Origin: Cellulophaga sp. HaHaR_3_176
Lineage (GTDB): Bacteria; Bacteroidota; Bacteroidia; Flavobacteriales; Flavobacteriaceae
DNA length: 64,000 bases
Assembly: GCF_019021925.1 (NCBI RefSeq)
Contig: NZ_CP058990.1
Location: 3,739,949 to 3,803,948, forward strand
Direction of reading: 5' to 3'
The notes under the pieces are model-generated. The model was not told the DNA's origin and made no database searches. It saw nothing but the letters and a program-made list of their open reading frames with translations. Shown piece after piece: positions 9,085-17,928 of the stretch; position 1 is the stretch's first letter; each line of letters begins with the position of its first letter. Made by a program: the position numbers and the translations under genes.

Positions 9085-9852
9085 ATGATACTAACAGATA
9101 CACATACACACTTATACAGTGAAGCTTTTGATGAAGATAGAAATTTAGTTGTTGAGAATGCTATTAAGAATGGAGTAGAAAGATTTTTTATTCCAGCAAT
9201 TGATTCTACATATACGCAGTCTATGTTAGAGTTAGAAAAGGCGTATCCTGAAAATATGTTTTTAATGTCGGGTTTGCATCCTACGCATGTAAAAGAAAAT
9301 TATCAAGAAGAAATTTCTCATATAGAAGAAATGCTTTCAAAACATAAATATTACGCAATAGGAGAAATAGGGATAGATTTATATTGGGATAAAACTTTTT
9401 TAAAAGAGCAACAAGCAGCTTTTAGGGGGCAAATTAAAATTGCAAAAAAGAATAATTTACCTATAGTTATTCATTGTAGAGATGCTTTCGATGAAGTGTT
9501 TGAAATATTAGAACAGGAGAAAGGAGCTGATTTATATGGAATTTTTCATTGTTTTACAGGAACCTTTGAACAGGCAAAAAAAGCGATTTCATACAATATG
9601 AAATTAGGAATTGGAGGTGTAGTAACTTTTAAGAATGGAAAAATCGACACTTTTTTGAATGAAATCAGCCTGAGTAATATTGTTTTAGAAACTGATGCTC
9701 CATATCTGGCTCCAGTGCCTTATAGAGGTAAGCGAAATGAAAGTTTATATCTTCTTCAGATTTTAGAAAAACTAGAAATTGTATATGGTGTTAGTAAAAA
9801 GCGTATTGCAGAAATAACAACTCAGAATTCAAAAGATATTTTTGGTATATAA
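9085..9852 (+). CDS. tatD: TatD-family metal-dependent DNase/hydrolase
   Basis: A 255-residue TIM-barrel metallohydrolase. Members of the family have 3'-5' exonuclease or D-aminoacyl-tRNA deacylase activity. Metal ligands and signatures are visible in order: THTHLY near the start (His7 and His9), the first-half Glu in AIGEIGIDLYWD, IHCRDA, FHCFTGT and ETDAPYLAP. Full length, ATG start. The asparaginase gene follows after 21 bases, so the two are likely cotranscribed. Which family activity applies here is not decidable from sequence. Confidence 0.93.
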   Translation: MILTDTHTHLYSEAFDEDRNLVVENAIKNGVERFFIPAIDSTYTQSMLELEKAYPENMFLMSGLHPTHVKENYQEEISHIEEMLSKHKYYAIGEIGIDLYWDKTFLKEQQAAFRGQIKIAKKNNLPIVIHCRDAFDEVFEILEQEKGADLYGIFHCFTGTFEQAKKAISYNMKLGIGGVVTFKNGKIDTFLNEISLSNIVLETDAPYLAPVPYRGKRNESLYLLQILEKLEIVYGVSKKRIAEITTQNSKDIFGI

Positions 9853-9873
9853 TAAAGAGTAAAATAAACGATT

Positions 9874-10899
9874 ATGAGCAATTCTAAAATTTTACTTATT
9901 TATACAGGCGGTACTATTGGTATGGTTAAAGATTACAAGTCTGGCGCATTAGTGGCTTTAAACTTTGATAAGTTGTTGCAAAATATACCAGAGTTAAATC
10001 AATTAGATTGTGATATTAATAGTTGTTCTTTTGATGAGCCTATCGATTCTTCAAACATGAATGTGTCTCATTGGGTTACAATCGCAACGTTAATTGAAGA
10101 TAATTATCATGATTATGATGGTTTTGTAGTTCTGCATGGTAGTGATACAATGAGTTATTCCGCATCAGCATTAAGTTATATGTTAGAAAATTTGTCAAAG
10201 CCAGTGATTTTCACAGGTTCTCAGTTGCCAATTGGTGACTTGCGGACCGATGCCAAAGAAAATTTAATAACATCAATACAAATAGCTGCCTTAAAAAGCA
10301 AAGGGAAATCAGTAATTCAAGAGGTGGGTTTATATTTTGAATACAAACTATATAGAGGAAATAGAACAACTAAAATAAATGCAGAGCACTTTGAGGCATT
10401 TGAGTCTTTAAATTACCCTCCTCTTGCAGAATCTGGAGTTCACTTAAAAATCTATAAAGAGAACTTATTTAAGCCAAAAAGGCAGAAAAAGCTAATTGTT
10501 CATAAAAAATTAAATAATAATGTAGCGGTCATAAAGTTGTTTCCGGGCTTCAATGAAAATCTCTTGAAAACACTCTTTAATACCCCTGATTTGAAAGCTG
10601 TAATACTAGAAACGTATGGATCAGGAAACGCTCCAACCGAAGATTGGCTCTTTAAAAGCTTAGATATTGCAAATAAAAAAGGTATTCATGTAATTAACGT
10701 AACTCAATGTTCAGGTGGCGGTGTTATTATGGGTCATTATGAAACTAGCGAGCAAATGCGAAGAATGCAAGTTATTAGTGGTAAGGACATTACAACAGAG
10801 GCGGCAGTGACAAAGCTTATGTATTTATTAGGCGCACAAGTGTCATCTAAGTTGTTTAAAACAGTTTTCGAAACCTCTTTAAGGGGAGAAATGCTTTAA
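9874..10899 (+). CDS. ansA: Type I (cytoplasmic) L-asparaginase
   Basis: A 341-residue asparaginase that hydrolyses asparagine to aspartate and ammonia. The N-terminal nucleophile loop YTGGTIGM has Thr14. The second catalytic motif is VVLHGSDTMSYSASAL, followed by FTGSQLPIGDLRTDAKEN, and the C-terminal part contains ETYGSGNAP and TQCSGGGV. There is no signal peptide, which points to the cytoplasmic type I enzyme rather than the periplasmic type II. It lies 21 bases after tatD and just before tRNA-Ser. The tatD-ansA order appears to be a transcription unit. Confidence 0.93.
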   Translation: MSNSKILLIYTGGTIGMVKDYKSGALVALNFDKLLQNIPELNQLDCDINSCSFDEPIDSSNMNVSHWVTIATLIEDNYHDYDGFVVLHGSDTMSYSASALSYMLENLSKPVIFTGSQLPIGDLRTDAKENLITSIQIAALKSKGKSVIQEVGLYFEYKLYRGNRTTKINAEHFEAFESLNYPPLAESGVHLKIYKENLFKPKRQKKLIVHKKLNNNVAVIKLFPGFNENLLKTLFNTPDLKAVILETYGSGNAPTEDWLFKSLDIANKKGIHVINVTQCSGGGVIMGHYETSEQMRRMQVISGKDITTEAAVTKLMYLLGAQVSSKLFKTVFETSLRGEML

Positions 10900-10969
10900 A
10901 ATTAACGTGCTAAATTTCGCTTATTACTTTTTTTTTTGTTAATTCGACGCCTTGAAAAAATTGAAACAA

Positions 10970-11057
10970 AGAGAGGTGGCCGAGTGGTCGAAGGCGCACG
11001 CCTGGAAAGTGTGTATACCTCAAAAGGGTATCGAGGGTTCGAATCCCTTCCTCTCTG
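10970..11057 (+). tRNA. tRNA-Ser (anticodon GGA)
   Basis: An 88-base tRNA with a long variable arm. The acceptor stem AGAGAGG pairs fully with CCTCTCT and the discriminator base is G, as required for serine. The D-arm sequence TGGCCGAGTGGTCGAAGG and T-loop TTCGAAT are canonical. The anticodon loop CTGGAAA gives GGA, reading UCC/UCU codons. The 3' CCA is not encoded. Confidence 0.93.
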
Positions 11058-11139
11058 CATTTAATTTTTAATTTATTTTTTAATTGTAAAATTTTTTTAT
11101 CTTTAACCCATTAACTAATTTAAATTAAGTTTGAAAGAA

Positions 11140-11931
11140 ATGAAAAGACTATTCTCTATCCTAGCTGTAGCTGGGTTATTTGTTATGAACACAAATACTG
11201 TGAACGCTAATGTAACTGCAAACGCAATTACGTCTAACCTATCAGCAACTATTGCGACTACTGCAGCTATGATTCAAGATGCAGCAGCAACTGAAGCTGA
11301 GAGAGGTTTTGTACAAGTGTTGAAAGAAAAATTTATTGAAGGTGGAGCTGGCTTCATGGGTATCGTACTTTTATGTTTGATCCTAGGTTTAGCAGTTGCA
11401 ATCGAAAGAATTATTTATTTAAACTTGGCAAGCACAAATACAACTAAATTAAAGCAAAAAGTAGAAGATGCTTTAGCTTCTGGTGGTATTGAGGCTGCTA
11501 AAGAGGTTTGTAGAAATACAAAAGGACCTGTTGCTTCTATTTTCTATCAAGGTTTAGATAGAGCTGGTGAGAGCATTGAGTCTGCGGAAAAAGCTGTTGT
11601 AGCTTACGGTGGAGTTCAAATGGGACAATTAGAAAAGAATGTTTCTTGGTTATCTTTATTTATCGCTATTGCTCCAATGCTTGGTTTCATGGGTACTGTA
11701 ATCGGTATGATTCAAGCCTTCGAAAAAATTGCAGCTGTTGGTAACTTAAGTGCATCTCTTATTGCAGGTGATATTCAAGTAGCATTATTAACAACTGTAT
11801 TCGGTCTTATTGTTGCTATTATTCTTCAAATTTTTTATAATTATATCATCGCTAAAATTGATAGCATTGTAAATGATATGGAGGATGCATCAATCTCTTT
11901 GATTGATATGTTGGTAGATCACAAAAAATAA
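11140..11931 (+). CDS. exbB: MotA/TolQ/ExbB proton-channel family protein
   Basis: Inner-membrane stator-type protein that would form the proton channel with ExbD partners and energise an outer-membrane or periplasmic process. Using ATG 11140 (263 residues) rather than a TTG nine bases upstream gives MKRLFSIL and a signal-like first helix. After a spacer come the family membrane segments: GFMGIVLLCLILGLAVAIE, then the paired C-terminal helices (SWLSLFIAIAPMLGFMGTVIGM and IQVALLTTVFGLIVAIILQ). A small membrane protein gene and two exbD genes follow within 25 bases each, so this is one operon. The cargo (TonB or another transducer) is not encoded nearby. Confidence 0.88.
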   Translation: MKRLFSILAVAGLFVMNTNTVNANVTANAITSNLSATIATTAAMIQDAAATEAERGFVQVLKEKFIEGGAGFMGIVLLCLILGLAVAIERIIYLNLASTNTTKLKQKVEDALASGGIEAAKEVCRNTKGPVASIFYQGLDRAGESIESAEKAVVAYGGVQMGQLEKNVSWLSLFIAIAPMLGFMGTVIGMIQAFEKIAAVGNLSASLIAGDIQVALLTTVFGLIVAIILQIFYNYIIAKIDSIVNDMEDASISLIDMLVDHKK

Positions 11932-11954
11932 GTCGGACTTAATACTTAAGTAAA

Positions 11955-12401
11955 ATGCATAAAATAATAAAAATTATATTAATAGTTCTCAGTGTTGTGG
12001 GAACGGTACTTTGGGTGCAGTTACCTAGTATTGATGTTCCTGAAACGGAAGCAATCGGTAGTGGATCTATGAATTTTATGTTCATAATCACTTTTGTTTT
12101 ACTTGCTATAGCAGTATTGGCAACTTTGTTTTTTGGACTTAAAAATGTTTTTTCATCACCAGATGGTTTGAAAAAAACATTAATAGGAGTAGGTGGTCTT
12201 GCTGTTGTAGGTATCCTTTCTTATGTTTTCGCTAGCGGAACGGATATTGATATCCCTGCGATGGAAGCTAAAACTGGAATATTAACAGATGAAGGTACAG
12301 TTAAAACAATTGGAACTTTCTTAAATATGTTTTTCATATTGACTATTATTGCTGTTGGTGCAATGATAATTCCAGGATTTAAAAAAATGTTTAACAAATA
12401 A
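11955..12401 (+). CDS. Small four-helix membrane protein between exbB and exbD
   Basis: A 148-residue integral membrane protein that I do not recognise as a characterised family. Hydrophobic segments lie at about 4-22, 42-62, 75-93 and 122-142. The pattern of two helices separated by an acidic stretch (VPETEAIGSGS, then DIDIPAMEAKTG) appears twice, so the protein may be an internal duplication of a two-helix unit. It starts 23 bases after exbB and ends 11 bases before the first exbD, which strongly suggests a role in assembling or tuning this ExbB/ExbD motor. That role is inferred from position only. Confidence 0.7.
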   Translation: MHKIIKIILIVLSVVGTVLWVQLPSIDVPETEAIGSGSMNFMFIITFVLLAIAVLATLFFGLKNVFSSPDGLKKTLIGVGGLAVVGILSYVFASGTDIDIPAMEAKTGILTDEGTVKTIGTFLNMFFILTIIAVGAMIIPGFKKMFNK

Positions 12402-12412
12402 AATAAGATATT

Positions 12413-13039
12413 ATGTCTAGAAGAGGTGCACCACCTGAGGTAAATGCCGGTTCTATGGCTGACATAGCTTTCTTACTACTTATCTTTTTCTTAGTTACAA
12501 CAACTATTGAAACAGATGCAGGTTTAGATCGTATGTTGCCTCCAATCGATAATACAGAGGTAATTCCTCCTGTGATTAAGGAGAAAAATATTTTTGCTGT
12601 AAACATTAACAGATCTGGGCAGTTACTTGTTGAAGAAGAGTTAACGAAAATTGAAGACCTAAAAGCTAAAGCTATTGCATTTTTAGATAATGGTGGGGCT
12701 TTAAAAGGAACTCCTGAATATTGTAATTTTTGCAAAGGGAAAAGAGATGAGAAATCATCAGATAATCCTGATAAAGCAATTATTTCATTGAAAAATGATA
12801 GAGAAACTCAATATGGTGTTTACATTACTGTTCAGAACGAAATAGTAGCTGCATACAACGATTTGCGTAACAGAGAGTCTCAGAGGCTTTATAAGCGTGA
12901 CTTTACTGATATGGAAGCTGAATATCTGAATCCTGAAACATCAGATCAGGCAAAAGAGGTTTTAAAAGAAAGAGTTAGAAATATTCAAGGACTTTTTCCT
13001 CAAAAATTCTCAGAAGCTGAAACATCAAGTGGTAAATAA
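12413..13039 (+). CDS. exbD: ExbD/TolR-family protein 1 (long)
   Basis: A 208-residue stator partner of ExbB. It has a short cytoplasmic N-terminus, one transmembrane helix (SMADIAFLLLIFFLVTTT) carrying the conserved proton-carrying Asp17, and a periplasmic domain. It is longer than typical ExbD (about 140 residues). The extra part includes a CNFCKGKRDEKSS insertion and a helical charged C-terminus (QRLYKRDFTDMEAEYL). It lies 11 bases after the small membrane protein gene and 19 bases before the second exbD. Two unlike ExbD chains beside one ExbB suggest a heteromeric stator. Confidence 0.88.
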   Translation: MSRRGAPPEVNAGSMADIAFLLLIFFLVTTTIETDAGLDRMLPPIDNTEVIPPVIKEKNIFAVNINRSGQLLVEEELTKIEDLKAKAIAFLDNGGALKGTPEYCNFCKGKRDEKSSDNPDKAIISLKNDRETQYGVYITVQNEIVAAYNDLRNRESQRLYKRDFTDMEAEYLNPETSDQAKEVLKERVRNIQGLFPQKFSEAETSSGK

Positions 13040-13058
13040 TTTTAATAAATAAAAAGAT

Positions 13059-13544
13059 ATGTCAAAATTCAGTAAGAAAAAAGACGGGGATGTGCCTGCG
13101 GTTTCAACAGCATCACTTCCAGATATCGTTTTTATGCTACTTTTTTTCTTTATGACAGTAACTGTTATGAAAGATACATCTGTAAAAGTTGAGAATACTT
13201 TACCGATGGCGAGCGAAATTAAAAAGCTTGAAAAGAAAGATAGAGTTATAACTATATATGTTGGTAAGCCTACGCAAGAGTACCAAAAATTATATGGTTC
13301 TGAAGCTAAAATTCAATTGAATGATAAGTTTTCTAGTCCTTCAGAAGTTGGTCCTTATATTTTACAAGAAAGAGCTAAAAAATCTGAAGATTTACAAAAC
13401 GTTTTAACTACATCTTTAAAAGTTGATAAAAATGCCAATATGGGTATTATATCTGATATTAAAGAAGAGTTACGTAAGGTAAATGCTTTGAAAATTAATT
13501 ATACTACATACGAAGGTATCGCTTTTGATAACCTTAATAAGTAA
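13059..13544 (+). CDS. exbD: ExbD/TolR-family protein 2
   Basis: A 161-residue second ExbD paralogue. The single transmembrane helix SLPDIVFMLLFFFMTVTVM carries Asp22, the expected proton-relay residue, and the periplasmic part follows directly. It differs clearly from the first ExbD, with no cysteine-containing insert and a shorter C-terminus. Last gene before a strong terminator at 13570, so the exbB operon ends here and the downstream barrel gene is probably transcribed separately. Confidence 0.88.
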   Translation: MSKFSKKKDGDVPAVSTASLPDIVFMLLFFFMTVTVMKDTSVKVENTLPMASEIKKLEKKDRVITIYVGKPTQEYQKLYGSEAKIQLNDKFSSPSEVGPYILQERAKKSEDLQNVLTTSLKVDKNANMGIISDIKEELRKVNALKINYTTYEGIAFDNLNK

Positions 13545-13569
13545 AGTTATTTCTTTCAAAAATTAGTAT

Positions 13570-13601
13570 AGCGCTTCAATTTATTTTGAAGCGCTTTTTT
13601 T
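13570..13601 (+). terminator. Terminator of the exbB-exbD operon
   Basis: Perfect 10-bp stem AGCGCTTCAA (13570-13579) / TTGAAGCGCT (13586-13595) with a 6-base loop, followed by T6. It starts 25 bases after the second exbD stop. Confidence 0.85.
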
Positions 13602-13629
13602 ATGCCCTACCTTTTATTAACTTTATTTC

Positions 13630-14313
13630 ATGTTTAAAAAATTATTCATCATACTTCTCCTTTTTCCATTTTGGGTTTTATCTCAAAATGTTGATGATAC
13701 TGTAGATCATAAATATTTAGAAGACCAGATTTATTTAGGAGTTAATTATAATTTTATGAATAATTTGCCAAACGATGCAGATCAGCGCAATTTTTCATAT
13801 GGTCTTAATGCAGGTATAATAAAAGATATACCTTTAAACTATACTAGAAATTTAGGACTAGGTATAGGTTTGGGCTATGCTGTAAATTCTTATTATTCAA
13901 ACTTAATTGCGACGGAAGGAGCTAATGGTATATCATACAATGTTGCAGAAAGTGATTTAGACTTTAATCGTAGTAAGTTTGAAATACATAGTGTAGAAGT
14001 TCCTTTTGAAATTAGGTGGCGAAACTCTAGTCCTACAGATTATAAGTTTTTGAGAGTCTATACGGGTATTAAATTTGCATATAATTTCAGTTCAAGATCT
14101 AAGCTTATAACTGATACAGAATCATCTGGTTTTTATAATTCTGATATTAAAAAATTTGAATACGGTTTAACACTTAATGCAGGGTATAATACTTTTAACT
14201 TGCATGTTTATTATTCATTAACAGATTTTTTTAATACAAAGAAAACTTTAACTACAGGGGAAGTATTAAATATAACTCCAATAAAAGTAGGTTTGGTTTT
14301 TTATATTTTATAA
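13630..14313 (+). CDS. Outer-membrane beta-barrel (PorT-like/porin family) protein
   Basis: A 227-residue exported barrel protein. The signal peptide is at residues 1-18 (LFIILLLFPFWVLSQ, cleavage after SQ). The rest shows repeated amphipathic strands (YLGVNYNFMNN, GLGIGLGYAVNSYYS, LRVYTGIKFAYNF, YGLTLNAGYNTFNLHVYYS) and a hydrophobic aromatic C-terminus (VGLVFYIL). This matches the outer-membrane beta-barrel domain seen in PorT-like proteins, but I cannot confirm that this is the type IX PorT. It is placed behind the exbB operon but separated by a terminator. Its stop overlaps that of the opposite-strand membrane protein by 6 bases. Confidence 0.7.
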   Translation: MFKKLFIILLLFPFWVLSQNVDDTVDHKYLEDQIYLGVNYNFMNNLPNDADQRNFSYGLNAGIIKDIPLNYTRNLGLGIGLGYAVNSYYSNLIATEGANGISYNVAESDLDFNRSKFEIHSVEVPFEIRWRNSSPTDYKFLRVYTGIKFAYNFSSRSKLITDTESSGFYNSDIKKFEYGLTLNAGYNTFNLHVYYSLTDFFNTKKTLTTGEVLNITPIKVGLVFYIL

Positions 14314-14913
14314 CCAATAGCTTGCGGTCAATACTTGAGAAGTAATTCCAATAATAAAACCAGACAACACTTCTATTTTGGTATGAGCTTTAAAATAGAG
14401 CCTAGAAGATGCTATTAATCCACTTGCAAGTATAAAAAGACTGATAGATAAAGTTAAGTTTATTTCAAAATGAATGCTAAGGTTTATTACGTAAGTTAAT
14501 AAGCAACCTATGCCAATCATATGCAAGCTTACTTTAAAATTTAATACCAATAATAGCAAGGAGCTAAGTAAGCCTATTATAAAGCTTATAAAGTAATAAT
14601 ATAACTCAGGAGTGTAATTATATGGTATTACTTTATAAACAACCATAAAGAGTAGCGCAAGGCTTATATAGGTGGGGTACTTACGTTCTTTAACTGTTGG
14701 CATCAATATAGAATTGACATAACCTATGTTTCTCAATATTAAAAAGCAAATAACGGGGATTACAACAGTTATTATAAAAATGGGAATTAAATTACCCATT
14801 TGCATATTTAATGAACTGTATTTTTTGGTAACTAAAAAATAAAATAAGCTACCTCCGATTGGTATAAAAATTGGATGAAATAAATATGCTATAATCTTTA
14901 AAAAGGATTTCAT
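14308..14913 (-). CDS. Multi-pass membrane protein with degenerate PAP2 phosphatase motifs
   Basis: A 201-residue protein made almost entirely of transmembrane helices (about six). It retains traces of the PAP2 lipid-phosphatase motifs: KERKYP resembles motif C1 (K...RP), VSLHMIG resembles C2 (SGH, here SLH), and SRLYFKAHTKIEV resembles C3 (SR-x5-H-x3-D, here with Glu in the last position). PAP2 enzymes remove phosphate from undecaprenyl-PP or other lipid phosphates. With the C2 and C3 changes, activity is uncertain. Its start overlaps the rpoN stop by one base (TAATG), so it is translationally coupled to rpoN. Confidence 0.6.
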   Translation of the reverse strand: MKSFLKIIAYLFHPIFIPIGGSLFYFLVTKKYSSLNMQMGNLIPIFIITVVIPVICFLILRNIGYVNSILMPTVKERKYPTYISLALLFMVVYKVIPYNYTPELYYYFISFIIGLLSSLLLLVLNFKVSLHMIGIGCLLTYVINLSIHFEINLTLSISLFILASGLIASSRLYFKAHTKIEVLSGFIIGITSQVLTASYWL

Positions 14914-16373
14914 TAAATTTCTTTTCGCATTCTAGCAACAGGAATACTTAGTTGTTCTCTGTATTTAGCAACAGTTCTTCTTGCAATAGGATATCCTTTT
15001 TCTTTTAGTATTTCAGCTAATTTATCATCAGTTAATGGTTTTCTTTTTTCCTCTTCTTTGATAACGTTTTCTAGAATTTTCTTAATTTCCTTGGTAGAAA
15101 CATCTTCTCCTTGATCGTTTTTCATTGATTCTGAAAAATATTCTTTGATTAATTTCGTGCCATAAGGTGTATCTGCATATTTGCTATTTGCAACTCTTGA
15201 AACCGTAGAAACATCCATACCTATAGTATCGGCAATATCTTTTAAAATCATTGGGCGTAAATTTCGCTCATCTCCTGTTAAAAAATATTTCTTTTGATAC
15301 TCCATTATGGTGTTCATAGTAACGAAAAGAGTTTGCTGCCTTTGTCTAATAGCGTCTATAAACCACTTTGCAGCATCTAGTTTTTGCTTAATAAATTGAA
15401 CAGTATCTTTTTGTGATTGCGTTTTTTCTTTAGAGTTTTTGTACCCTTCTAGCATATTGTTGTAATCACGCGATACATGTAGTTCAGGTGCATTTCTACC
15501 ATTTAAAGAAAGCTCTAATTCGCCATCTACAATTTTTATAGAAAAATCAGGAACCACATGTTCAATCATTCTGGTATTTCCAGAGTAAGAACCACCAGGT
15601 TTCGGATTTAATTTTTCTATTTCTGAGATTGCAGTTTTAAGCTCATCTTCAGTTATGTTATATTTTTGAATAAGTTTCTTGTAGTGCTTTTTTGTAAACT
15701 GTTCAAAAGATTTTTCAAGTATAGTTATAGCAAGTTCAATACTCTCAGTAATTTCTTTTCTTTTTAATTGTATGATCAAACATTCTTCTAATGATGTGGC
15801 TCCTACACCAGGAGGATCGAGTTGCTGAACAATTCTTAAAATTTTTTCTATTGACTCCTGGTCTGTATAAATATTTTGGGTAAATGCTAAATCATCTAAT
15901 ATATCGGTAATTGGCCTTCTTATATAGCCACTCTCGTCAATACTACCAACGAGGAATTCAGCAATTGACCATTCATCATCAGTTAAAGTGACGGTATTTA
16001 ATTGATTTATTAAAAATTGATTAAAAGAAGTACCTGCAGCATAAGGAACAGTTTTTTCTTCATCATCAGCACTATAGTTATTTGCTTGAGTTCTATATTC
16101 TGGAACTTCATCATCACTTAAATATTCGTCAATATTGATATCTTCAGTGGTAATGGTTTCATTATCATCTGACTCATCATTATAAGTATCTTCAAAATCA
16201 TCATCAAAATCATCACTTTCTTCCTTCCCTGTTTCTAAGGCAGGATTTTCTTCCAATTCTTGCTTTAAACGTTGTTCAAAGGCTTGGGTAGGCAGTTGTA
16301 TCAGTTTCATTAATTGAATCTGCTGCGGAGAAAGCTTTTGAGATAATTTAAATGATAAATGTTGTTTAAGCAT
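14913..16373 (-). CDS. rpoN: RNA polymerase sigma-54 factor
   Basis: A 486-residue alternative sigma factor that directs RNA polymerase to -24/-12 promoters and needs an enhancer-binding ATPase. Region I is the Gln/Leu-rich N-terminus (LSQKLSPQQIQLMKLIQLP). Region II is the strongly acidic stretch at about 50-95. The core-binding domain and helix-turn-helix follow (KDIADTIGMDVSTVSRVANSK). The RpoN box near the C-terminus is ARRTVAKYREQL. It sits between asnS, 41 bases upstream, and the overlapping PAP2-like gene. No enhancer-binding protein is encoded in this window. Confidence 0.97.
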   Translation of the reverse strand: MLKQHLSFKLSQKLSPQQIQLMKLIQLPTQAFEQRLKQELEENPALETGKEESDDFDDDFEDTYNDESDDNETITTEDINIDEYLSDDEVPEYRTQANNYSADDEEKTVPYAAGTSFNQFLINQLNTVTLTDDEWSIAEFLVGSIDESGYIRRPITDILDDLAFTQNIYTDQESIEKILRIVQQLDPPGVGATSLEECLIIQLKRKEITESIELAITILEKSFEQFTKKHYKKLIQKYNITEDELKTAISEIEKLNPKPGGSYSGNTRMIEHVVPDFSIKIVDGELELSLNGRNAPELHVSRDYNNMLEGYKNSKEKTQSQKDTVQFIKQKLDAAKWFIDAIRQRQQTLFVTMNTIMEYQKKYFLTGDERNLRPMILKDIADTIGMDVSTVSRVANSKYADTPYGTKLIKEYFSESMKNDQGEDVSTKEIKKILENVIKEEEKRKPLTDDKLAEILKEKGYPIARRTVAKYREQLSIPVARMRKEI

Positions 16374-16414
16374 GTAAAATGATAATCTTTCTTATAAAGT
16401 TAAACTTTTCAATA

Positions 16415-17848
16415 TTAAAATTCAGCGTTTTGTGGTGTTCTTGGAAAAGGAATAACATCTCTAATGTTTCCCATGCCTGTTGCAAAAAGAACTAAACGTT
16501 CAAAACCTAAACCGAAACCACTATGTACTGCACTTCCAAATTTTCTTAAATCCAAATACCACCAAAGTTCTTTTTCGTCGATACCTAATTCTTTTATTTT
16601 TTCTAATAAAACATCTAAACGTTCTTCACGTTGCGAGCCTCCAACTATTTCCCCAATACCAGGAAAAAGAATATCCATAGCTCTTACTGTTTTACCATCA
16701 TCATTTAAACGCATATAAAATGCTTTTATTTTTGCAGGGTAATCAAATAAAATTACTGGACATTTAAAATGCTTTTCTACTAAATAGCGTTCATGCTCAC
16801 TTTGTAAATCAGCACCCCATTCATTTATGATGTAGTTAAATTTTTTCTTTTTATTAGGTGTACAATTTCTTAATATATCTATAGCTTCAGTATAAGAAAC
16901 TCTTTTGAAGTTATTTTCGGCAACAAATTTTAATTTCTCAATTAAAGGCATGTCACTCCTTTCAGCTTGTGGTTTAGATTTTTCTTCATCGATCAAACGT
17001 TTTTCTAAAAACTCTAAATCGTCACTACAGTTTTCTAAGATATAATTTAAAACATCTTTAATGAAATCTTCAGCTAAATCCATATTTGCATCTAAATCAT
17101 TAAAAGCAACTTCTGGCTCAATCATCCAAAATTCAGCTAAATGTCTAGATGTATTAGAGTTTTCTGCTCTAAAAGTAGGTCCGAAAGTATATACTTTACC
17201 TAGTGCCATTGCATAGGTTTCTGCTTCTAATTGTCCAGAAACAGTAAGGTTTGTTTCTTTTCCGAAAAAATCTTCTTTAAAATCAATTTCTCCATCTTCA
17301 GTTAAAGGTGGTTTTTTCTGATTTAATGTTGATACTCTGAACATTTCACCAGCACCTTCGGCATCTGACCCTGTAATTATTGGTGTATGTACATTGTAAA
17401 AACCGTTATTTTGAAAGTATCGGTGTATAGCAAAAGAAAGAACTGAACGAACTCTCATTACTGCAGCAAAAGTATTTGTTCTAACTCTTAAATGTGCTTT
17501 TTCTCTTAAAAATTCTAAAGAGTGTTTTTTGGGTTGTATAGGGTAGGTGTCGGGATCTGATGTACCTAAAACCACCAATTCTTTAACTTGAATTTCAACG
17601 CTTTGTCCTCTACCTTGACTTTCAACTAACGTTCCGCTAATTTTTAAAGCAGCTCCTGTTGATACTTTTTTTAATAGACTTTCATCGAAATTTTCAAAAT
17701 CTACAACACATTGAATATTGTTAATTGTAGAGCCGTCATTCAGTGCAATAAAACGATTGCTTCTAAATGTTTTTACCCAACCATTAATGGTTACTTCTTG
17801 TAGTGATAGGTTTGAAGAAAGTAATTCTTTTATATTATGTGATTTCAT
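16415..17848 (-). CDS. asnS: Asparaginyl-tRNA synthetase
   Basis: Class IIb aminoacyl-tRNA synthetase charging tRNA-Asn. The start was placed at ATG 17848 (477 residues, [12 protein letters not shown]). An upstream in-frame start at 17875 would add nine residues and overlap the promoter region. The N-terminal OB-fold anticodon domain (about 15-100) includes [18 protein letters not shown]. The catalytic domain has motif 2 ([19 protein letters not shown]) and motif 3 ([15 protein letters not shown]). This order and the N-terminal sequence fit AsnRS rather than AspRS. rpoN follows 41 bases downstream on the same strand. Confidence 0.96.
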   Translation of the reverse strand: MKSHNIKELLSSNLSLQEVTINGWVKTFRSNRFIALNDGSTINNIQCVVDFENFDESLLKKVSTGAALKISGTLVESQGRGQSVEIQVKELVVLGTSDPDTYPIQPKKHSLEFLREKAHLRVRTNTFAAVMRVRSVLSFAIHRYFQNNGFYNVHTPIITGSDAEGAGEMFRVSTLNQKKPPLTEDGEIDFKEDFFGKETNLTVSGQLEAETYAMALGKVYTFGPTFRAENSNTSRHLAEFWMIEPEVAFNDLDANMDLAEDFIKDVLNYILENCSDDLEFLEKRLIDEEKSKPQAERSDMPLIEKLKFVAENNFKRVSYTEAIDILRNCTPNKKKKFNYIINEWGADLQSEHERYLVEKHFKCPVILFDYPAKIKAFYMRLNDDGKTVRAMDILFPGIGEIVGGSQREERLDVLLEKIKELGIDEKELWWYLDLRKFGSAVHSGFGLGFERLVLFATGMGNIRDVIPFPRTPQNAEF

Positions 17849-17872
17849 TTGTAAAATTTCTATTTTATATAG

Positions 17873-17880
17873 CAAATATA
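17873..17880 (-). promoter_or_regulatory. Candidate asnS promoter, -7 box
   Basis: Reads TATATTTG on the minus strand, an exact TAnnTTTG match, 24 bases before the asnS ATG at 17848. The -33 region has no TTG. The position supports the ATG at 17848 over the one at 17875, which lies almost on the box. Confidence 0.45.
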
Positions 17881-17928
17881 GACTTTTTGAGAAAAAAGTT
17901 TTATTTGAGTTTAGTTTAATAAATATGT

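Noticed and set aside
10911..10918. TAAATTTC as promoter of tRNA-Ser
   Set aside because: One mismatch to TAnnTTTG and no -33 TTG. The tRNA may be cotranscribed with ansA.
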